This document shows positions 51,557 through 60,813 of a DNA stretch of 64,000 bases, one piece after another. A model generated the notes under the pieces. That model was not told the origin of the DNA, ran no database searches, and worked only from the letters and a program-made list of their open reading frames with translations. The position numbers and the translations under genes were made by a program. The stretch spans positions 62,001-126,000 of the forward strand of contig JAEWMJ010000006.1 of NCBI GenBank assembly GCA_023393165.1, in the 5' to 3' direction. The first letter of the stretch is position 1; each line of letters starts with the position of its first letter. The stretch comes from Bacillota bacterium (GTDB taxonomy: Bacteria > Bacillota > Clostridia > Christensenellales > Christensenellaceae).

Positions 51557-52123
51557 ATGAAAAAGCTGATACTGGTCACATCTCCTCCGGCATCCGGAAA
51601 GACGACTCTGGCAAAGGCATTGGCCAAGGCAATGCGTGATACGGTGTATCTGGATAAGGACACCCTGGTCCCTTTGTCCATAAAAGTTTTTGAAGCGGCA
51701 GGCGAACCCGTCAACCGGAGCTCCGAATTTTTTGAAACGCATATCCGGGATGTGGAGTACGAAGTTATACTGGATTTTGCGGCGGAAGCGATACAGTTTG
51801 ATTCGAACGTGATTATCAATGCGCCTTTCAGCGAGGAAATACGGGACAAAAAATATATGGAGGAACTGCGGCGAAGGTTTGAAAAACTTGGAGCACTGGT
51901 TTGTGTGATCTGGATCAGCTGCAGCATAGAAACCACACACCGAAGAATGAAAGAAAGGGATTCCTCCAGGGATACCTGGAAGCTGGCGCACTGGGACGAA
52001 TACATTAAAATGGAGAATTTTAATCCTCCCGATCTTGAAGGGCTGCTGATTTATGAAAACGATACGCCTGAACTTGCGGAAAAAAGCTTTGCCGAGCTGC
52101 TGGAAAAACTGAAATCATGCTAA
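51557..52123 (+). CDS. P-loop NTPase / kinase-like protein
   Basis: 188 aa from the ATG at 51557, which follows AAAGGAGA. Walker A SPPASGKTTLAK at 9-20, then DKDTLVPLSIKVF as in AAA_33/shikimate-kinase-like phosphotransferases, NVIINAPFSEEI, and lid IETTHRRMKERDSSRD. It probably phosphorylates a small molecule; zeta-toxin-like use is possible, but no antitoxin lies beside it. Followed by a terminator. Confidence 0.82.
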   Translation: MKKLILVTSPPASGKTTLAKALAKAMRDTVYLDKDTLVPLSIKVFEAAGEPVNRSSEFFETHIRDVEYEVILDFAAEAIQFDSNVIINAPFSEEIRDKKYMEELRRRFEKLGALVCVIWISCSIETTHRRMKERDSSRDTWKLAHWDEYIKMENFNPPDLEGLLIYENDTPELAEKSFAELLEKLKSC

Positions 52124-52131
52124 ATGGATGA

Positions 52132-52168
52132 ATCCTTGCTTATACGCCTTGATATGCAAGGATTTTTT
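52132..52168 (+). terminator. terminator after the kinase-like gene
   Basis: ATCCTTGC (52132-52139) / GCAAGGAT (52156-52163), then TTTTT. Confidence 0.8.
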
Positions 52169-52247
52169 ATATCCATGATTCTTTAGCCCTATCCCTGTGA
52201 ATACAAATATAAATATACAATAATCATTTGATATCGGAGGGTATGAA

Positions 52248-53060
52248 ATGGGATATTTTGTGGGCGTGGAACCGGATGTGAAGGTTTTTATAGAAGATTT
52301 GAATCCAGCTGGAAAAAAGGCGGTCTTATTTCTGCATGGGTGGCCCCTGAACCATCAGGCTTTTGAATACCAGCTGAATCAGATCCCAAAATCAGGTATA
52401 AGGTGCATCGCCATGGATATGCGTGGGTTTGGCAGATCCGATAAGCCATGGGACTCCTACAGCTATGACCGCCTGGCGGATGATCTCTACCAGGTCATCG
52501 GACTGCTGGGACTGCGGGATATAACGCTGGCCGGGCATTCCATGGGCGGAGCCGTGGCCATACGGTATATGGCGCGGCATGGGGGGCGCGGCGTGGGCCG
52601 CCTGGCGCTGCTTGGCGCGGCAGCGCCCAGCTTTGTAAAACGTACGGATTTCAACTGGGGATTTCAAAGGGAGGAAGTAACGGGATGGGTGAAACAATGT
52701 TACGACAACCGGCCTCAGCTTTTAAAGGATTTTGGCGACATGTTTTTTTTCAAATATGTAACCTCCTCCATAAAAGACTGGTTTTTTCAGTTGGGGCTTG
52801 CGGCTGCGGGCTGGTCCACGGCAGCCTGTCTTATTTCCCTGCGGGATGAGGAGCTGTTTTCAGATCTTCGGGAGATAGATGTTCCCACACTTATACTGCA
52901 CGGGGTGCATGACAAAATCTGTCCGTATCCGTTAGCGCTTGCCCAAAAAGAGGCCATGAAAGACGCGAAGCTCGTTCCGTTTGAAACGAGCGGTCACGGT
53001 CTTTTTTATGAAGAATGGGGGAAGCTGAATTATGAGTTGGAATACTTCCTTAAGAAATAG
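52248..53060 (+). CDS. alpha/beta hydrolase
   Basis: 270 aa. HGWPLN (oxyanion region), nucleophile elbow GHSMGG (Ser98), acid Asp in HGVHDKICP (about 225) and His in TSGHGLFYEEW (about 250) complete the triad. Its MRGFGRSDKPWD loop is typical of haloperoxidase/esterase-like members. Substrate unknown. GGAGGG precedes the ATG. Confidence 0.92.
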   Translation: MGYFVGVEPDVKVFIEDLNPAGKKAVLFLHGWPLNHQAFEYQLNQIPKSGIRCIAMDMRGFGRSDKPWDSYSYDRLADDLYQVIGLLGLRDITLAGHSMGGAVAIRYMARHGGRGVGRLALLGAAAPSFVKRTDFNWGFQREEVTGWVKQCYDNRPQLLKDFGDMFFFKYVTSSIKDWFFQLGLAAAGWSTAACLISLRDEELFSDLREIDVPTLILHGVHDKICPYPLALAQKEAMKDAKLVPFETSGHGLFYEEWGKLNYELEYFLKK

Positions 53061-53109
53061 GCGCTGTTACGGATATCCAAAACGCCAAGACATTTTGGCC
53101 GTAATATGT

Positions 53110-54390
53110 CTACAATAGTTTTTTGATATCGAACATGGATCCTAAAACCAGCCAGTTCTGCGGGAAGGGCCGGTTTATTGTCCAGTAACTTACGCCTCCC
53201 AGATTATATTGGTCCACCAGACGAAGCGCGGCCTGTAAGCTTCGTGCATCCTGAAACCATACTTCGTGCCGGTTTTTGTCTTCATCGTAGTAGTAAAAAT
53301 AGGGAGCCTGGGATATCTCGTCATATTGTATGGTAGTGCCTATATCCCGGGCCAGATCCACCGCCTCGATGTTTGACAGGGATCTGGCGGAAGAACCTTT
53401 CACAAAGGGCAGTGTCCAGTCGTATCCGTAATTTGGTATGCCCAGCAATATTTTTTCACTGGGAATGACCGAGGTCGCATATTCCAGAACCTTTTTAACC
53501 TGGTTAATAGGTGCGACCGCCATTGCCGGCCCTTTGGTATACCCCCATTCATATGTCATGAGAATCACATGATCTGCATATTTTCCATGAAACGCATAAT
53601 CATGCGCCGAATATAACAGGCCATGCTGTTCTGCGCTGTTTTTTGGCGCAAGGGCCGTGGTTAAAGTAATTTTTTGGGGAGAAAGCCTGCCTGACATCTC
53701 TTCTATGAATTTGTTGTAATTTTCCTTATCTTCAGGGTACACGTATTCAAAATCAATGTCCAGTCCGTAATAATTTTTGCCTTTTATTGTATCCAGCACA
53801 TTCTGGATATATTTTCTTTGAACCTCCTTATCCGAAAGCAGGATATGCGCAAGATCGCTGCTGAAGCCGCCGTCCTCCTCCATATTGGTGATTACCATCA
53901 TGGGAGCCACCCTCGCCTGCCTGGCCATCTGTATAAGGGGTTCGTCGTTTATGGGAACCAAGGTTCCGTCGGCGCGCGCGTGATAGCTGAATATGCTGAG
54001 GTATGTAAGGCTCTCAAGAATGCTTTCCAGCAAGTTGTGGTTGATTCCGGGAAAAGAGTAGCCGTTTACGTAAATTTCGCCGTATTTTTGTCCCCTTGCG
54101 GGAATGTTCAAATGCATCCCGGGCGATAAACGATAGGGCGGACGAAGCCCCCTGTTTGCATCCTGCAATTCCTTCTGTGTGATTCCAAAGTTTTTTGCGA
54201 TAGAGTAAAGCGATTCACCCCGGCGTACGGTATGCACCATGTTTTCCGGCAGAAGCACAAGCGTCTGGCCTGCAACCAGGTCTTCCGGGTCGGAAAGCCG
54301 GTTGTCTGCTATGACTTTGCCCGGGGATATGTTGTATCTTTTAGATATCGAATAAAGGTTGTCGTGCGGTTTAACTTCATAGATAATCAA
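53110..54390 (-). CDS. sleL: LysM-GH18 cortex-lytic glucosaminidase, SleL/YaaH type
   Basis: 426 aa. Two LysM repeats (YEVKPHDNLYSISKRYNIS; HTVRRGESLYSIAKNFGIT) bind spore cortex. The GH18 domain has YYGLDIDFEYVY (DxDxE, catalytic Glu) and ends in GGVSYWTINRPFPQNW. No signal peptide, as in Bacillus YaaH/SleL, which are made in the mother cell and placed on the spore. It hydrolyses cortical-lactam peptidoglycan during germination. The TTG at 54390 is eight bases after AGGAG; the GTG at 54399 overlaps that site. This gene argues for a spore-former. Confidence 0.92.
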   Translation of the reverse strand: MIIYEVKPHDNLYSISKRYNISPGKVIADNRLSDPEDLVAGQTLVLLPENMVHTVRRGESLYSIAKNFGITQKELQDANRGLRPPYRLSPGMHLNIPARGQKYGEIYVNGYSFPGINHNLLESILESLTYLSIFSYHARADGTLVPINDEPLIQMARQARVAPMMVITNMEEDGGFSSDLAHILLSDKEVQRKYIQNVLDTIKGKNYYGLDIDFEYVYPEDKENYNKFIEEMSGRLSPQKITLTTALAPKNSAEQHGLLYSAHDYAFHGKYADHVILMTYEWGYTKGPAMAVAPINQVKKVLEYATSVIPSEKILLGIPNYGYDWTLPFVKGSSARSLSNIEAVDLARDIGTTIQYDEISQAPYFYYYDEDKNRHEVWFQDARSLQAALRLVDQYNLGGVSYWTINRPFPQNWLVLGSMFDIKKLL

Positions 54391-54562
54391 GGGACCCACT
54401 CCTGAACAAAAGAATAGAGCCTTTAAGGCGCGCCCGGTTCCATCCCAAAATCATATGATCTTTTTCAGACGGAAAACGGGTCTGTATAAAATACTGTATG
54501 CGTAAAAAAAGATAAATGTGATAGGCAGCCCGGAGTGGAAGATCCAAAAAATAAATTATGTT

Positions 54563-55486
54563 TTATTCCACAAACTCAAAACTTGTGTTTTCACTTACAT
54601 GGTCCAGGAGTAAGGCGCTCTTTTTAAAAAACCGGATATGTACCCGGCAGGCTTCGCTTTCCCAGATAATGCGCGTCATTTCTCCCCGCAGGGGAGCCTT
54701 TAGACTATGCGCCCTGTCATCCTCAATATCAATCACAAGGGTGTAGCTTCCCTGGAGCAGGATAACGGACTTTTTATTTGCCTGGATGATTTTTACTCCA
54801 AGATATGTGGCGAACCGGTATTCCTTACCAAAGATATATAATATGCAGATACAACCTTGAAAATTTCTTCCCAAAAACGGTATATCCGCAATGGAAAGGA
54901 ACAGGCAGCCTTTTCCCGGCGCCTTAAGTTTGTCCGGCAGCCCGGGAAGGTTTTCATCCGGAAAATCGTTGGTTTGCATCCAGATATATTTTTTAGGAAA
55001 ACTGACGCCCCAATCTTGTTCGATATAACCTTGCCCGCCTGTAAAATCCAAAAGAGTATTGTTCACCTGCAGGCTTCCGTTCAGGGTATGGTGCAGGCTG
55101 TAAATTGCATGGTGGCATTCCAAAAAAGGCAGAATGGAAAAAGGCCCCATAATATCATACCGGATGGGCGTAAACCGGCCATAGCCGATTCTGCCTTTTA
55201 TGATGAGGCCGTTATCGTTCATATCAATCGAAACGCCGTTCTCCGAAAACATGTTTGGTCCGATTTTTACCGCGAATTTGCCCCCGGACGCGGAAAATTC
55301 GCTGAAGGGGAACGGAATACTCCAGGATTTTTCGCCCGTAATGACCTGTATGAACGCGTATTTTCCGTCCTGCCCGTCCATATGGATTCCCGGAATAAAT
55401 GCGACGGTATGCGAGCCGCACTGGTGCTTGAAATACCAGCCTTCGAAGTAATTGCCTGCGCGGTTATAACCGTGATAACTAGCTAT
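54563..55486 (-). CDS. tocopherol cyclase-like protein, probable AUA start
   Basis: About 307 aa. It resembles the tocopherol_cyclase family (PF14249): NYFEGWYFKHQ at the start, then SLHHTLNGSL and YIEQDWGVSFPKKYIWMQTN. Coding similarity clearly begins upstream of the first ATG (55381), at Tyr-His-Gly-Tyr-Asn. No ATG, GTG or TTG exists there in frame. An ATA at 55486-55484 sits seven bases after AAAGGAG and overlaps the previous stop as ATAG. So either AUA is used as start, or ATG was mutated. The role in anaerobic bacteria is not known; it may act on a lipid or carry one. Confidence 0.8.
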   Translation of the reverse strand: MASYHGYNRAGNYFEGWYFKHQCGSHTVAFIPGIHMDGQDGKYAFIQVITGEKSWSIPFPFSEFSASGGKFAVKIGPNMFSENGVSIDMNDNGLIIKGRIGYGRFTPIRYDIMGPFSILPFLECHHAIYSLHHTLNGSLQVNNTLLDFTGGQGYIEQDWGVSFPKKYIWMQTNDFPDENLPGLPDKLKAPGKGCLFLSIADIPFLGRNFQGCICILYIFGKEYRFATYLGVKIIQANKKSVILLQGSYTLVIDIEDDRAHSLKAPLRGEMTRIIWESEACRVHIRFFKKSALLLDHVSENTSFEFVE

Positions 55487-56919
55487 ACCTTAACTCCTTT
55501 CATTGCGGGATTATTGATCACATTGCCCCTGTAATCGAATCTGGAACCATGGCAGGGGCAGTCCCAGCTTTTTTCGTCCGGGTTCCATTCAAGCTGGCAT
55601 CCCATATGCGCGCATTTTGTGGAGACGATATGTACCTCGCCGCTTTCCGTCTTATATACGCCGGCCTTTTGACCTTTGTAGTCCACGATAGCGCCTTCGC
55701 CGTTTTTAATTTCACCGAGTTTTTCATTTGGGATTTCAAATATTTCGCTGGCAAGGCCGGATACCACCTCAGCCGTATTTTGGAGGAATGTTTTGGCTGA
55801 AGCGGCAATATCCATACGCTGCGGAGAAAATACGTCGGCGTATTCATTTTTTTCGCCGGCAATCATATCCGTAAGTATCATTGCGGATACCATCGAGCCT
55901 GTCATGCCCCATTTTTTAAACCCTGTGGCTACATACATGTTGGGGGTTGATATGGAGTACTGGCCGATATAGGGAATATCGTCTACAGTCATGCAATCCT
56001 GCGCAGACCAGCAGGTTTTTTCGGTTGCCTGTGGGAACCAGTTTTTAGCCAGTTTTCGAAGATCTTCATACTTTCCGCCTTCCTTATTGTCGCCCGTACG
56101 GTGTTTGCCTCCGCCAAGCAAAAGGATACTTCCGTAATTCCGGAATGAATTTCCGTCCTTGTCGATTGATTTAAACATGCCGTTTACCTGCATGGCGTTT
56201 TCCAGGGCAAGAAAATACGATCGTTCCTGGTGAGTCTTTAAAAAATAATAGCCGGGTACGTTGATAAAGGGATAATGAGTTGCAACAACGATGGAATCGG
56301 CGATGATTTTTCCGTGATCGGTAGTTATTTCGTTTTTTTCCACTCTTCTGGCCCAGGTATGTTCGTAAATATCAAGTTCTTCGGATATTGCACGGATAAA
56401 CTTAAGCGGATGAAACTGCGCCTGATCCGTAAAAACCTCTGCTCCTTTTATTTTGAAAGGGAGATTTACATCCGTTACAAATTGAGCGGGAATGCCCAGG
56501 CTCTGCGCCGCTGCAATCTCGTTATGGATGAGCTCCGGGTCTTCCGAGGTATAGAGATAAGCACTTTTGTTTTCAAAGTCGCAGTCGATACTCTTTTTTG
56601 AGATGATCTCTTCATATTTTTTTATGGCCTTTTGGTTTGCCTGCGCATATTGCGAGGCTTTTTCCTGCCCAAAATCAGTAATCAGTTTTTTATAGATCAA
56701 ATCATGCTGCGACGTGATCTTAGCCGTAGTATTTTGCGTAACGCCGCCGGCGATAGCATCTCCGTCTATAACCACTACCTGGATTCCTTTCTCCTGAAGA
56801 AGGCAGGCGGTCAGCAAACCGGCCATTCCGGCGCCGATTACCGCGACGTCCGCCCGGATGTCCTCCTGAAGCTGCTGCCGCTCCCGGAGGGATATGTTTT
56901 CTTTCCAAATTGATTCCAT
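55483..56919 (-). CDS. FAD-dependent oxidoreductase with C-terminal Rieske domain (YhfW-like)
   Basis: 478 aa. The N-terminal FAD site is VAVIGAGMAGLLTACLL (28-44). Central DAO-like domain with VATGFKKWGMTGSM. The C-terminal Rieske centre is CAHMGCQLEW and CPCHGSRFDYRG. This DAO-Rieske architecture equals Bacillus YhfW. It presumably oxidises an amine-like or other small substrate and passes electrons via FAD and [2Fe-2S]. ATG 56919 has GAGGTG nine bases before it; the longer frame covers the structured region upstream and is rejected. Its end carries the ribosome site of the next gene. Confidence 0.92.
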   Translation of the reverse strand: MESIWKENISLRERQQLQEDIRADVAVIGAGMAGLLTACLLQEKGIQVVVIDGDAIAGGVTQNTTAKITSQHDLIYKKLITDFGQEKASQYAQANQKAIKKYEEIISKKSIDCDFENKSAYLYTSEDPELIHNEIAAAQSLGIPAQFVTDVNLPFKIKGAEVFTDQAQFHPLKFIRAISEELDIYEHTWARRVEKNEITTDHGKIIADSIVVATHYPFINVPGYYFLKTHQERSYFLALENAMQVNGMFKSIDKDGNSFRNYGSILLLGGGKHRTGDNKEGGKYEDLRKLAKNWFPQATEKTCWSAQDCMTVDDIPYIGQYSISTPNMYVATGFKKWGMTGSMVSAMILTDMIAGEKNEYADVFSPQRMDIAASAKTFLQNTAEVVSGLASEIFEIPNEKLGEIKNGEGAIVDYKGQKAGVYKTESGEVHIVSTKCAHMGCQLEWNPDEKSWDCPCHGSRFDYRGNVINNPAMKGVKV

Positions 56920-57048
56920 TTTATCACCTCTTTCAAGGTTAGTTTTTTCCAAAAGAGACGTATTATACACTGTTTTAAAAAGCAGATTGATGACAAAGTA
57001 TATTTTGAGCAAGCCATAATTAGTTGGGCCGTTCCTTAAATAAAAGAA

Positions 57049-57201
57049 GGTTGCTGAAAGCCCCACTACCCCACCCCAAAAATCTTCGATTTTTCGGGGA
57101 CCCCGGCCAGGCATCTTGAGCATTGCATTGTTGCGCGTAGTACATCCTACGCTGGGGATCAAGCGGAAAAATAACTTAGTAGTTGGGGTTTCTCAGCAGC
57201 C
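57049..57201. repeat. clover-like inverted-repeat structure
   Basis: About 153 bp without a gene. The ends form a long stem (GGTTGCTGAAAGCCCCACTA 57049-57068 with the complement of 57178-57201, a few mismatches). Within are CCCCAAAAATC/GATTTTTCGGGG (57074-57099) and GCGTAG/CTACGC (57135-57152). It could be an RNA or a small mobile repeat. Confidence 0.6.
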
Positions 57202-57244
57202 TGTGCGATGCATCGCCATTCGCTTTTTTTATATCCGCAATAAA

Positions 57245-57268
57245 AGGCCCCGCTCTAAGCGGGGTCCT
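57245..57268 (-). terminator. terminator of the small-gene pair
   Basis: GGACCCCGCT tag AGCGGGGCC on the minus strand followed by TTTTATT, just after the stop at 57275. Confidence 0.75.
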
Positions 57269-57274
57269 TTGAAA

Positions 57275-57421
57275 TCATGTCGGTTTATTGCTTCCCGGTT
57301 TCATCCGGCTTTCGGGTACAGACGGAACATCACTTTTTGGAAGATGAAAGCTTTTGCCGTCTTCCTTTCCAATTCTGAGAAAATCTCTTATATCGGTCCT
57401 TCTCATACCATCGTCTGCCAT
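57275..57421 (-). CDS. small basic protein, 48 aa
   Basis: Short ORF below the usual size limit. ATG at 57421, with AAGGTG five bases upstream; that site overlaps the stop region of the preceding small gene. Product begins MADDGMRRTDIRDFLRIG and ends in a Pro/Ser-rich tail. It shares a transcript with the gene at 57432 and ends at a terminator. Family not recognised. Divergent from the cytochrome b5-hydrogenase operon. Confidence 0.6.
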   Translation of the reverse strand: MADDGMRRTDIRDFLRIGKEDGKSFHLPKSDVPSVPESRMKPGSNKPT

Positions 57422-57431
57422 GACAGTCACC

Positions 57432-57572
57432 TTAGTTGTCGTTCTGCGAATTCGTTTGCCTGTTCTGGCTGTTGCGGGAAGGATTCGATACGTTTTGACT
57501 GTTGCGGGAGCTGTTTGACTGCGAATTTTTACGAGATTGCTTGTTGTTCTCGTTTTGGCTGTCTCTTTGCAT
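57432..57572 (-). CDS. small Asn/Gln/Ser-rich protein, 46 aa
   Basis: ATG at 57572 with GAGAGGT eight to ten bases upstream. The product is almost entirely Asn, Gln, Ser, Arg and Lys, with SRNSQN repeated (positions 23 and 32). Composition recalls gamma-type small acid-soluble spore proteins, but no true similarity is visible. It leads the two-gene unit that ends at 57245. Confidence 0.6.
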   Translation of the reverse strand: MQRDSQNENNKQSRKNSQSNSSRNSQNVSNPSRNSQNRQTNSQNDN

Positions 57573-57803
57573 TTTTTTTACCTCTCTTGTATTTCCTGAT
57601 TTTTACCGTGCGGAATACATTTTATCCGCAGATATTATTATTCACCGAATCAGATCTAATATGTAAATGTCTAGAAAAAAATTAATAATTTCAGGAAAGA
57701 CCGGATATTACAAATAATGGAATAGAATTTCAAGGCTAAACACATAATTCCAGCCTTTAGAATATAATGAAGCAGCTTCGAATATGTTTAAAGGAGATCT
57801 ATT

Positions 57804-58505
57804 ATGTATAATGAGTATTTTGCGCAGGACAAAACCAAGATCATGGAAGAAATCAATAACACGATAGACCTGATGTACATAACACAATGCCGTGCAACTA
57901 AAAATGCACTTTTAAACCGGCTCCGGCGGCTGTTGGTGGAACTGACCTCTTATGCCAGGCCGGGTATATACGGGGAGGCAGTAACTGCAAGCCAAGAAAA
58001 CGATCCTGCATTGATCGCTCCGCCGTCCGCAATGCAGAGTTTGCCGCAAAGCACCGGTATGCAGCGGAATCAGCAAAGGATGCAGCCGGGCATGCCGCAG
58101 GGCATGACACAGGGTATGCCGCAGGGCATGATACAAGGTATGCCGCAGGGTATGTCTCCCGCTGCACCCCGTACAATGGCTCCTACCGCACCCACTGCGC
58201 CCCGCAACATGGCTCCTATGGCTCCCACCGCGCCTTCCGCTCCGCCTCCTGCCGCGCAGCGGCCTCAAATACCCGAGCGTACATTTACTTTGAGCGAGCT
58301 TGAGCGGTACGACGGAAAAGGAAATAATCCCGCTTATGTGGCGGTAAATGGAATCGTTTATGATGTAACGGAACAGCCCGGCTGGGCGGCTGGTTCCCAT
58401 TTTGGATTGAAATCCGGCCTGGACCAGACCAGCGCATACGTATCCTGCCATACGGGCCAGCCGATGCTCGACAAATTAAAAGCGATTGGTAGATTGGTTA
58501 AATGA
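57804..58505 (+). CDS. cytochrome b5-like heme-binding protein of the hydrogenase operon
   Basis: 233 aa in three parts: a helical N-terminus (1-55), a Met/Pro/Gln/Ala low-complexity linker with repeated GMPQGM and TAPTAP units (about 70-155), and a C-terminal cytochrome b5-like domain (FTLSELERYDGKGNNPAYVAVNGIVYDVTEQ, then GSHFG with His199). No signal peptide. AAAGGAG lies upstream. Its stop overlaps the hydrogenase small-subunit ATG by 4 bp, so it is made together with the enzyme and may pass electrons to or from it. Only one of the usual two heme His positions is obvious. Confidence 0.85.
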   Translation: MYNEYFAQDKTKIMEEINNTIDLMYITQCRATKNALLNRLRRLLVELTSYARPGIYGEAVTASQENDPALIAPPSAMQSLPQSTGMQRNQQRMQPGMPQGMTQGMPQGMIQGMPQGMSPAAPRTMAPTAPTAPRNMAPMAPTAPSAPPPAAQRPQIPERTFTLSELERYDGKGNNPAYVAVNGIVYDVTEQPGWAAGSHFGLKSGLDQTSAYVSCHTGQPMLDKLKAIGRLVK

Positions 58506-59404
58506 ATGAAGAACCTTATTGCCCCGCGCTGACGGAAAGCGAGTCCAACGCAAAAAAACTTATAGCGGATGCTGAAAGCAGATTCAAGGACGGAATTCTG
58601 AAAAAACAAAACCTTGTCTGGCTGGAAACGGCCGGTTGTTCCGGCAATATAATTTCGCTGCTTGACGGAGACAACCCCGGTTTTGATTATTTGCTGACTC
58701 AAATGGCGGACGTTATTTACGATAACAGCCTGATGAGCAAAGAGGGCGAGCCGGCGATGGAACAATTGTTTCGCTCCCCCGAGAAGGGATTCATTCTGGC
58801 TGTGGAAGGAGCGGTCTCCACTGCGGATGACGGCCGCTACTGCATCATCGGAAGGTACAAAGGGGAACTGGTCACCGCCCTCCGCGCGGTAAAAGAACTG
58901 GGCGAAAAAGCGTCCCATGTAATTGCGGTAGGCGCGTGCGCATCGCATGGGGGCGTATCCGCCGGAAGTCCAAATCCCGGAAAATGCGTGAGCGTACAGA
59001 GCGTACTTAACAGAAGAGTGATCAATCTGCCAGGATGCCCCTGCCATCCGGACTGGTTCTTAGGTACGCTGGCGCATATTTTAATGTACGGGGAACCGGC
59101 GCTGGACGGAAGGGGACGGCCTTTGCTTTTTTACGGGGAAACCATTCACGACCGCTGCACGCGCAGGTCGTTTTTTGACAACGGCGTATTTGCCGAAAAG
59201 CTGGGAGACCCTGAATGCATGTTCAAACTTGGATGCCGGGGGCCCGTTACCCGTGCGGACTGTCCGGTGCGCAAATGGAACCAGTATGTAAACTGGCCTG
59301 TTGGAAACAGTACGAACTGTATCGGCTGCGCGCAATTCGGATTCCCGGATGCTATGGAGCCTTTTGTAAACTATGATACGGTCAGGGGAGGGAAAAATGG
59401 CTGA
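58502..59404 (+). CDS. [NiFe]-hydrogenase small subunit
   Basis: 300 aa. It carries the electron-relay iron-sulfur clusters: ETAGCSGN, GACASHGG and LPGCPCHPDW for the proximal cluster, and DRCTRRSFFDNG, CMFKLGCRGP, CPVRKWN and CIGCAQFGFPD for the medial and distal ones. The N-terminus (MNEEPYCPALTESES) has no Tat RR signal, so the enzyme probably stays in the cytoplasm, unlike HyaA/HydA uptake enzymes. It lies between the b5 gene (4-bp overlap) and the large subunit (8-bp overlap). Confidence 0.93.
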   Translation: MNEEPYCPALTESESNAKKLIADAESRFKDGILKKQNLVWLETAGCSGNIISLLDGDNPGFDYLLTQMADVIYDNSLMSKEGEPAMEQLFRSPEKGFILAVEGAVSTADDGRYCIIGRYKGELVTALRAVKELGEKASHVIAVGACASHGGVSAGSPNPGKCVSVQSVLNRRVINLPGCPCHPDWFLGTLAHILMYGEPALDGRGRPLLFYGETIHDRCTRRSFFDNGVFAEKLGDPECMFKLGCRGPVTRADCPVRKWNQYVNWPVGNSTNCIGCAQFGFPDAMEPFVNYDTVRGGKNG

Positions 59405-60806
59405 AAGGATCGTAATCAATCCGCTTACCAGGATCAGCGGATTTATGGAGGCCCAAGCCGATATTCAGGATAATGTGGTGACGGATGCCAAAACAGAGGG
59501 AATTCTATTCCGGGGCTTTGAACAGATGCTGAAAGGCAGGCATCCTTTTGACGCCGTGTACTATACGCAACGGATCTGCGGCATATGCTCCACGGCGCAT
59601 TCGGTTGCGTCCACCCTTGCTCTGGAAAATGCGCTTGGAATCGCGGTCACAGAACAGGGGAAATACTTGCGGGACATAATGCACGGCTGTGAATACCTCC
59701 AAAACCATATCCGCCATTTTTACCAGTTTACTATTCCGGATTATGTGCGCCTGCCCGAAAAACTGCAGTTGTTTGAAACAACAAATAGCGATTTCAGGCT
59801 TCCCGTACAGGAAAGCGACAGAATTATAAAAAATTATTTTGAATCGCTTGAGGCAAGCCGCGACGCGCATCAGATGCTTGCCGTTTTAGGCGGAAAGATT
59901 CCGCATAATCACGGTGTTTTTCCCGGAGGAGCGTCGAGCGAGGCTACCGCCGCAAAGATTATCAAGATGAAATCCCTGCTGCAAAAAATCACCGATTTTA
60001 TCAATAATAAAATGATACCGGATGTTTGCAGCATCGCCCGGTACTATAACGATTATTATAAAATGGGCGGCGGGTATGGAAATTTTCTTTCGTACGGCGT
60101 TTTTAACGGCTACAAGGATCTGGGAACGCTTTACGTGGATCCGCTAACCTTTACGGATGGAAACATAAGCGCGTTTGATCAGAACAATATTACGGAAAAT
60201 ATCGACTATTCCTGGTATAAGGATCGTTTGAGCACTTATACACCCAATCAGACAATACCTGAGCCGGATCCTCAAAAAGAAAGCGGATATTCGTGGATTC
60301 GTGCTGCCAGGTACAGGGGATTGGCGTATGAAGTGGGACCTCTTGCAAGGCAGTGGCTTTCGGGAGAATACAGAAACGGCGTGTCCGCCATGGACAGAAC
60401 GATCGCGCGGGTATTGGAAGCCAAAAAAGTGGCGGAGATCGTAGGGATTCTGCTGGATAATCTGATACCTGGAACCGATGTGCAAAAGATTTACGAAGTT
60501 CCGGATTCTGCGGAAGGAAGCGGCCTGGTGGATACCACGCGGGGTGCGTTGGGACATTGGCTGAAAATAGAAAACAGAGTAATATCATTTTACCAGATCA
60601 TTACGCCCACGGTCTGGAACATGTCCACACAAACAAAAAACCTGAAGGGAACGGGGGAACAGGCGCTGATAGGTACGCGTATCCGGGATATAAACAATCC
60701 TGTAGAACTTGGAATCATACTGCGTTCATTTGACCCTTGCATTTCCTGCGGAGCCCATGTTTACATCGGGGGAGAATATTATAAAATGCTCAAGGTGGTG
60801 CCATAA
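59397..60806 (+). CDS. [NiFe]-hydrogenase large subunit
   Basis: 469 aa, holds the Ni-Fe active site through RICGIC (Cys61, Cys64) and DPCISC (Cys448, Cys451). After His454 a 15-residue tail is presumably removed by the protease encoded next. The NPLTRISGF start and RSFDPC end are like group 1 uptake-type enzymes, but the class cannot be fixed by eye. ATG 59397 fits GGGGAGGG; an ATG eight codons earlier lies before that site. It splits or makes H2 with the small subunit. Confidence 0.95.
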   Translation: MAERIVINPLTRISGFMEAQADIQDNVVTDAKTEGILFRGFEQMLKGRHPFDAVYYTQRICGICSTAHSVASTLALENALGIAVTEQGKYLRDIMHGCEYLQNHIRHFYQFTIPDYVRLPEKLQLFETTNSDFRLPVQESDRIIKNYFESLEASRDAHQMLAVLGGKIPHNHGVFPGGASSEATAAKIIKMKSLLQKITDFINNKMIPDVCSIARYYNDYYKMGGGYGNFLSYGVFNGYKDLGTLYVDPLTFTDGNISAFDQNNITENIDYSWYKDRLSTYTPNQTIPEPDPQKESGYSWIRAARYRGLAYEVGPLARQWLSGEYRNGVSAMDRTIARVLEAKKVAEIVGILLDNLIPGTDVQKIYEVPDSAEGSGLVDTTRGALGHWLKIENRVISFYQIITPTVWNMSTQTKNLKGTGEQALIGTRIRDINNPVELGIILRSFDPCISCGAHVYIGGEYYKMLKVVP

Positions 60807-60813
60807 AAAGATA

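Noticed and set aside
56920..57162. N-terminal extension of the FAD/Rieske protein
   Set aside because: It covers the structured repeat, has no ribosome site and no similarity to the family.
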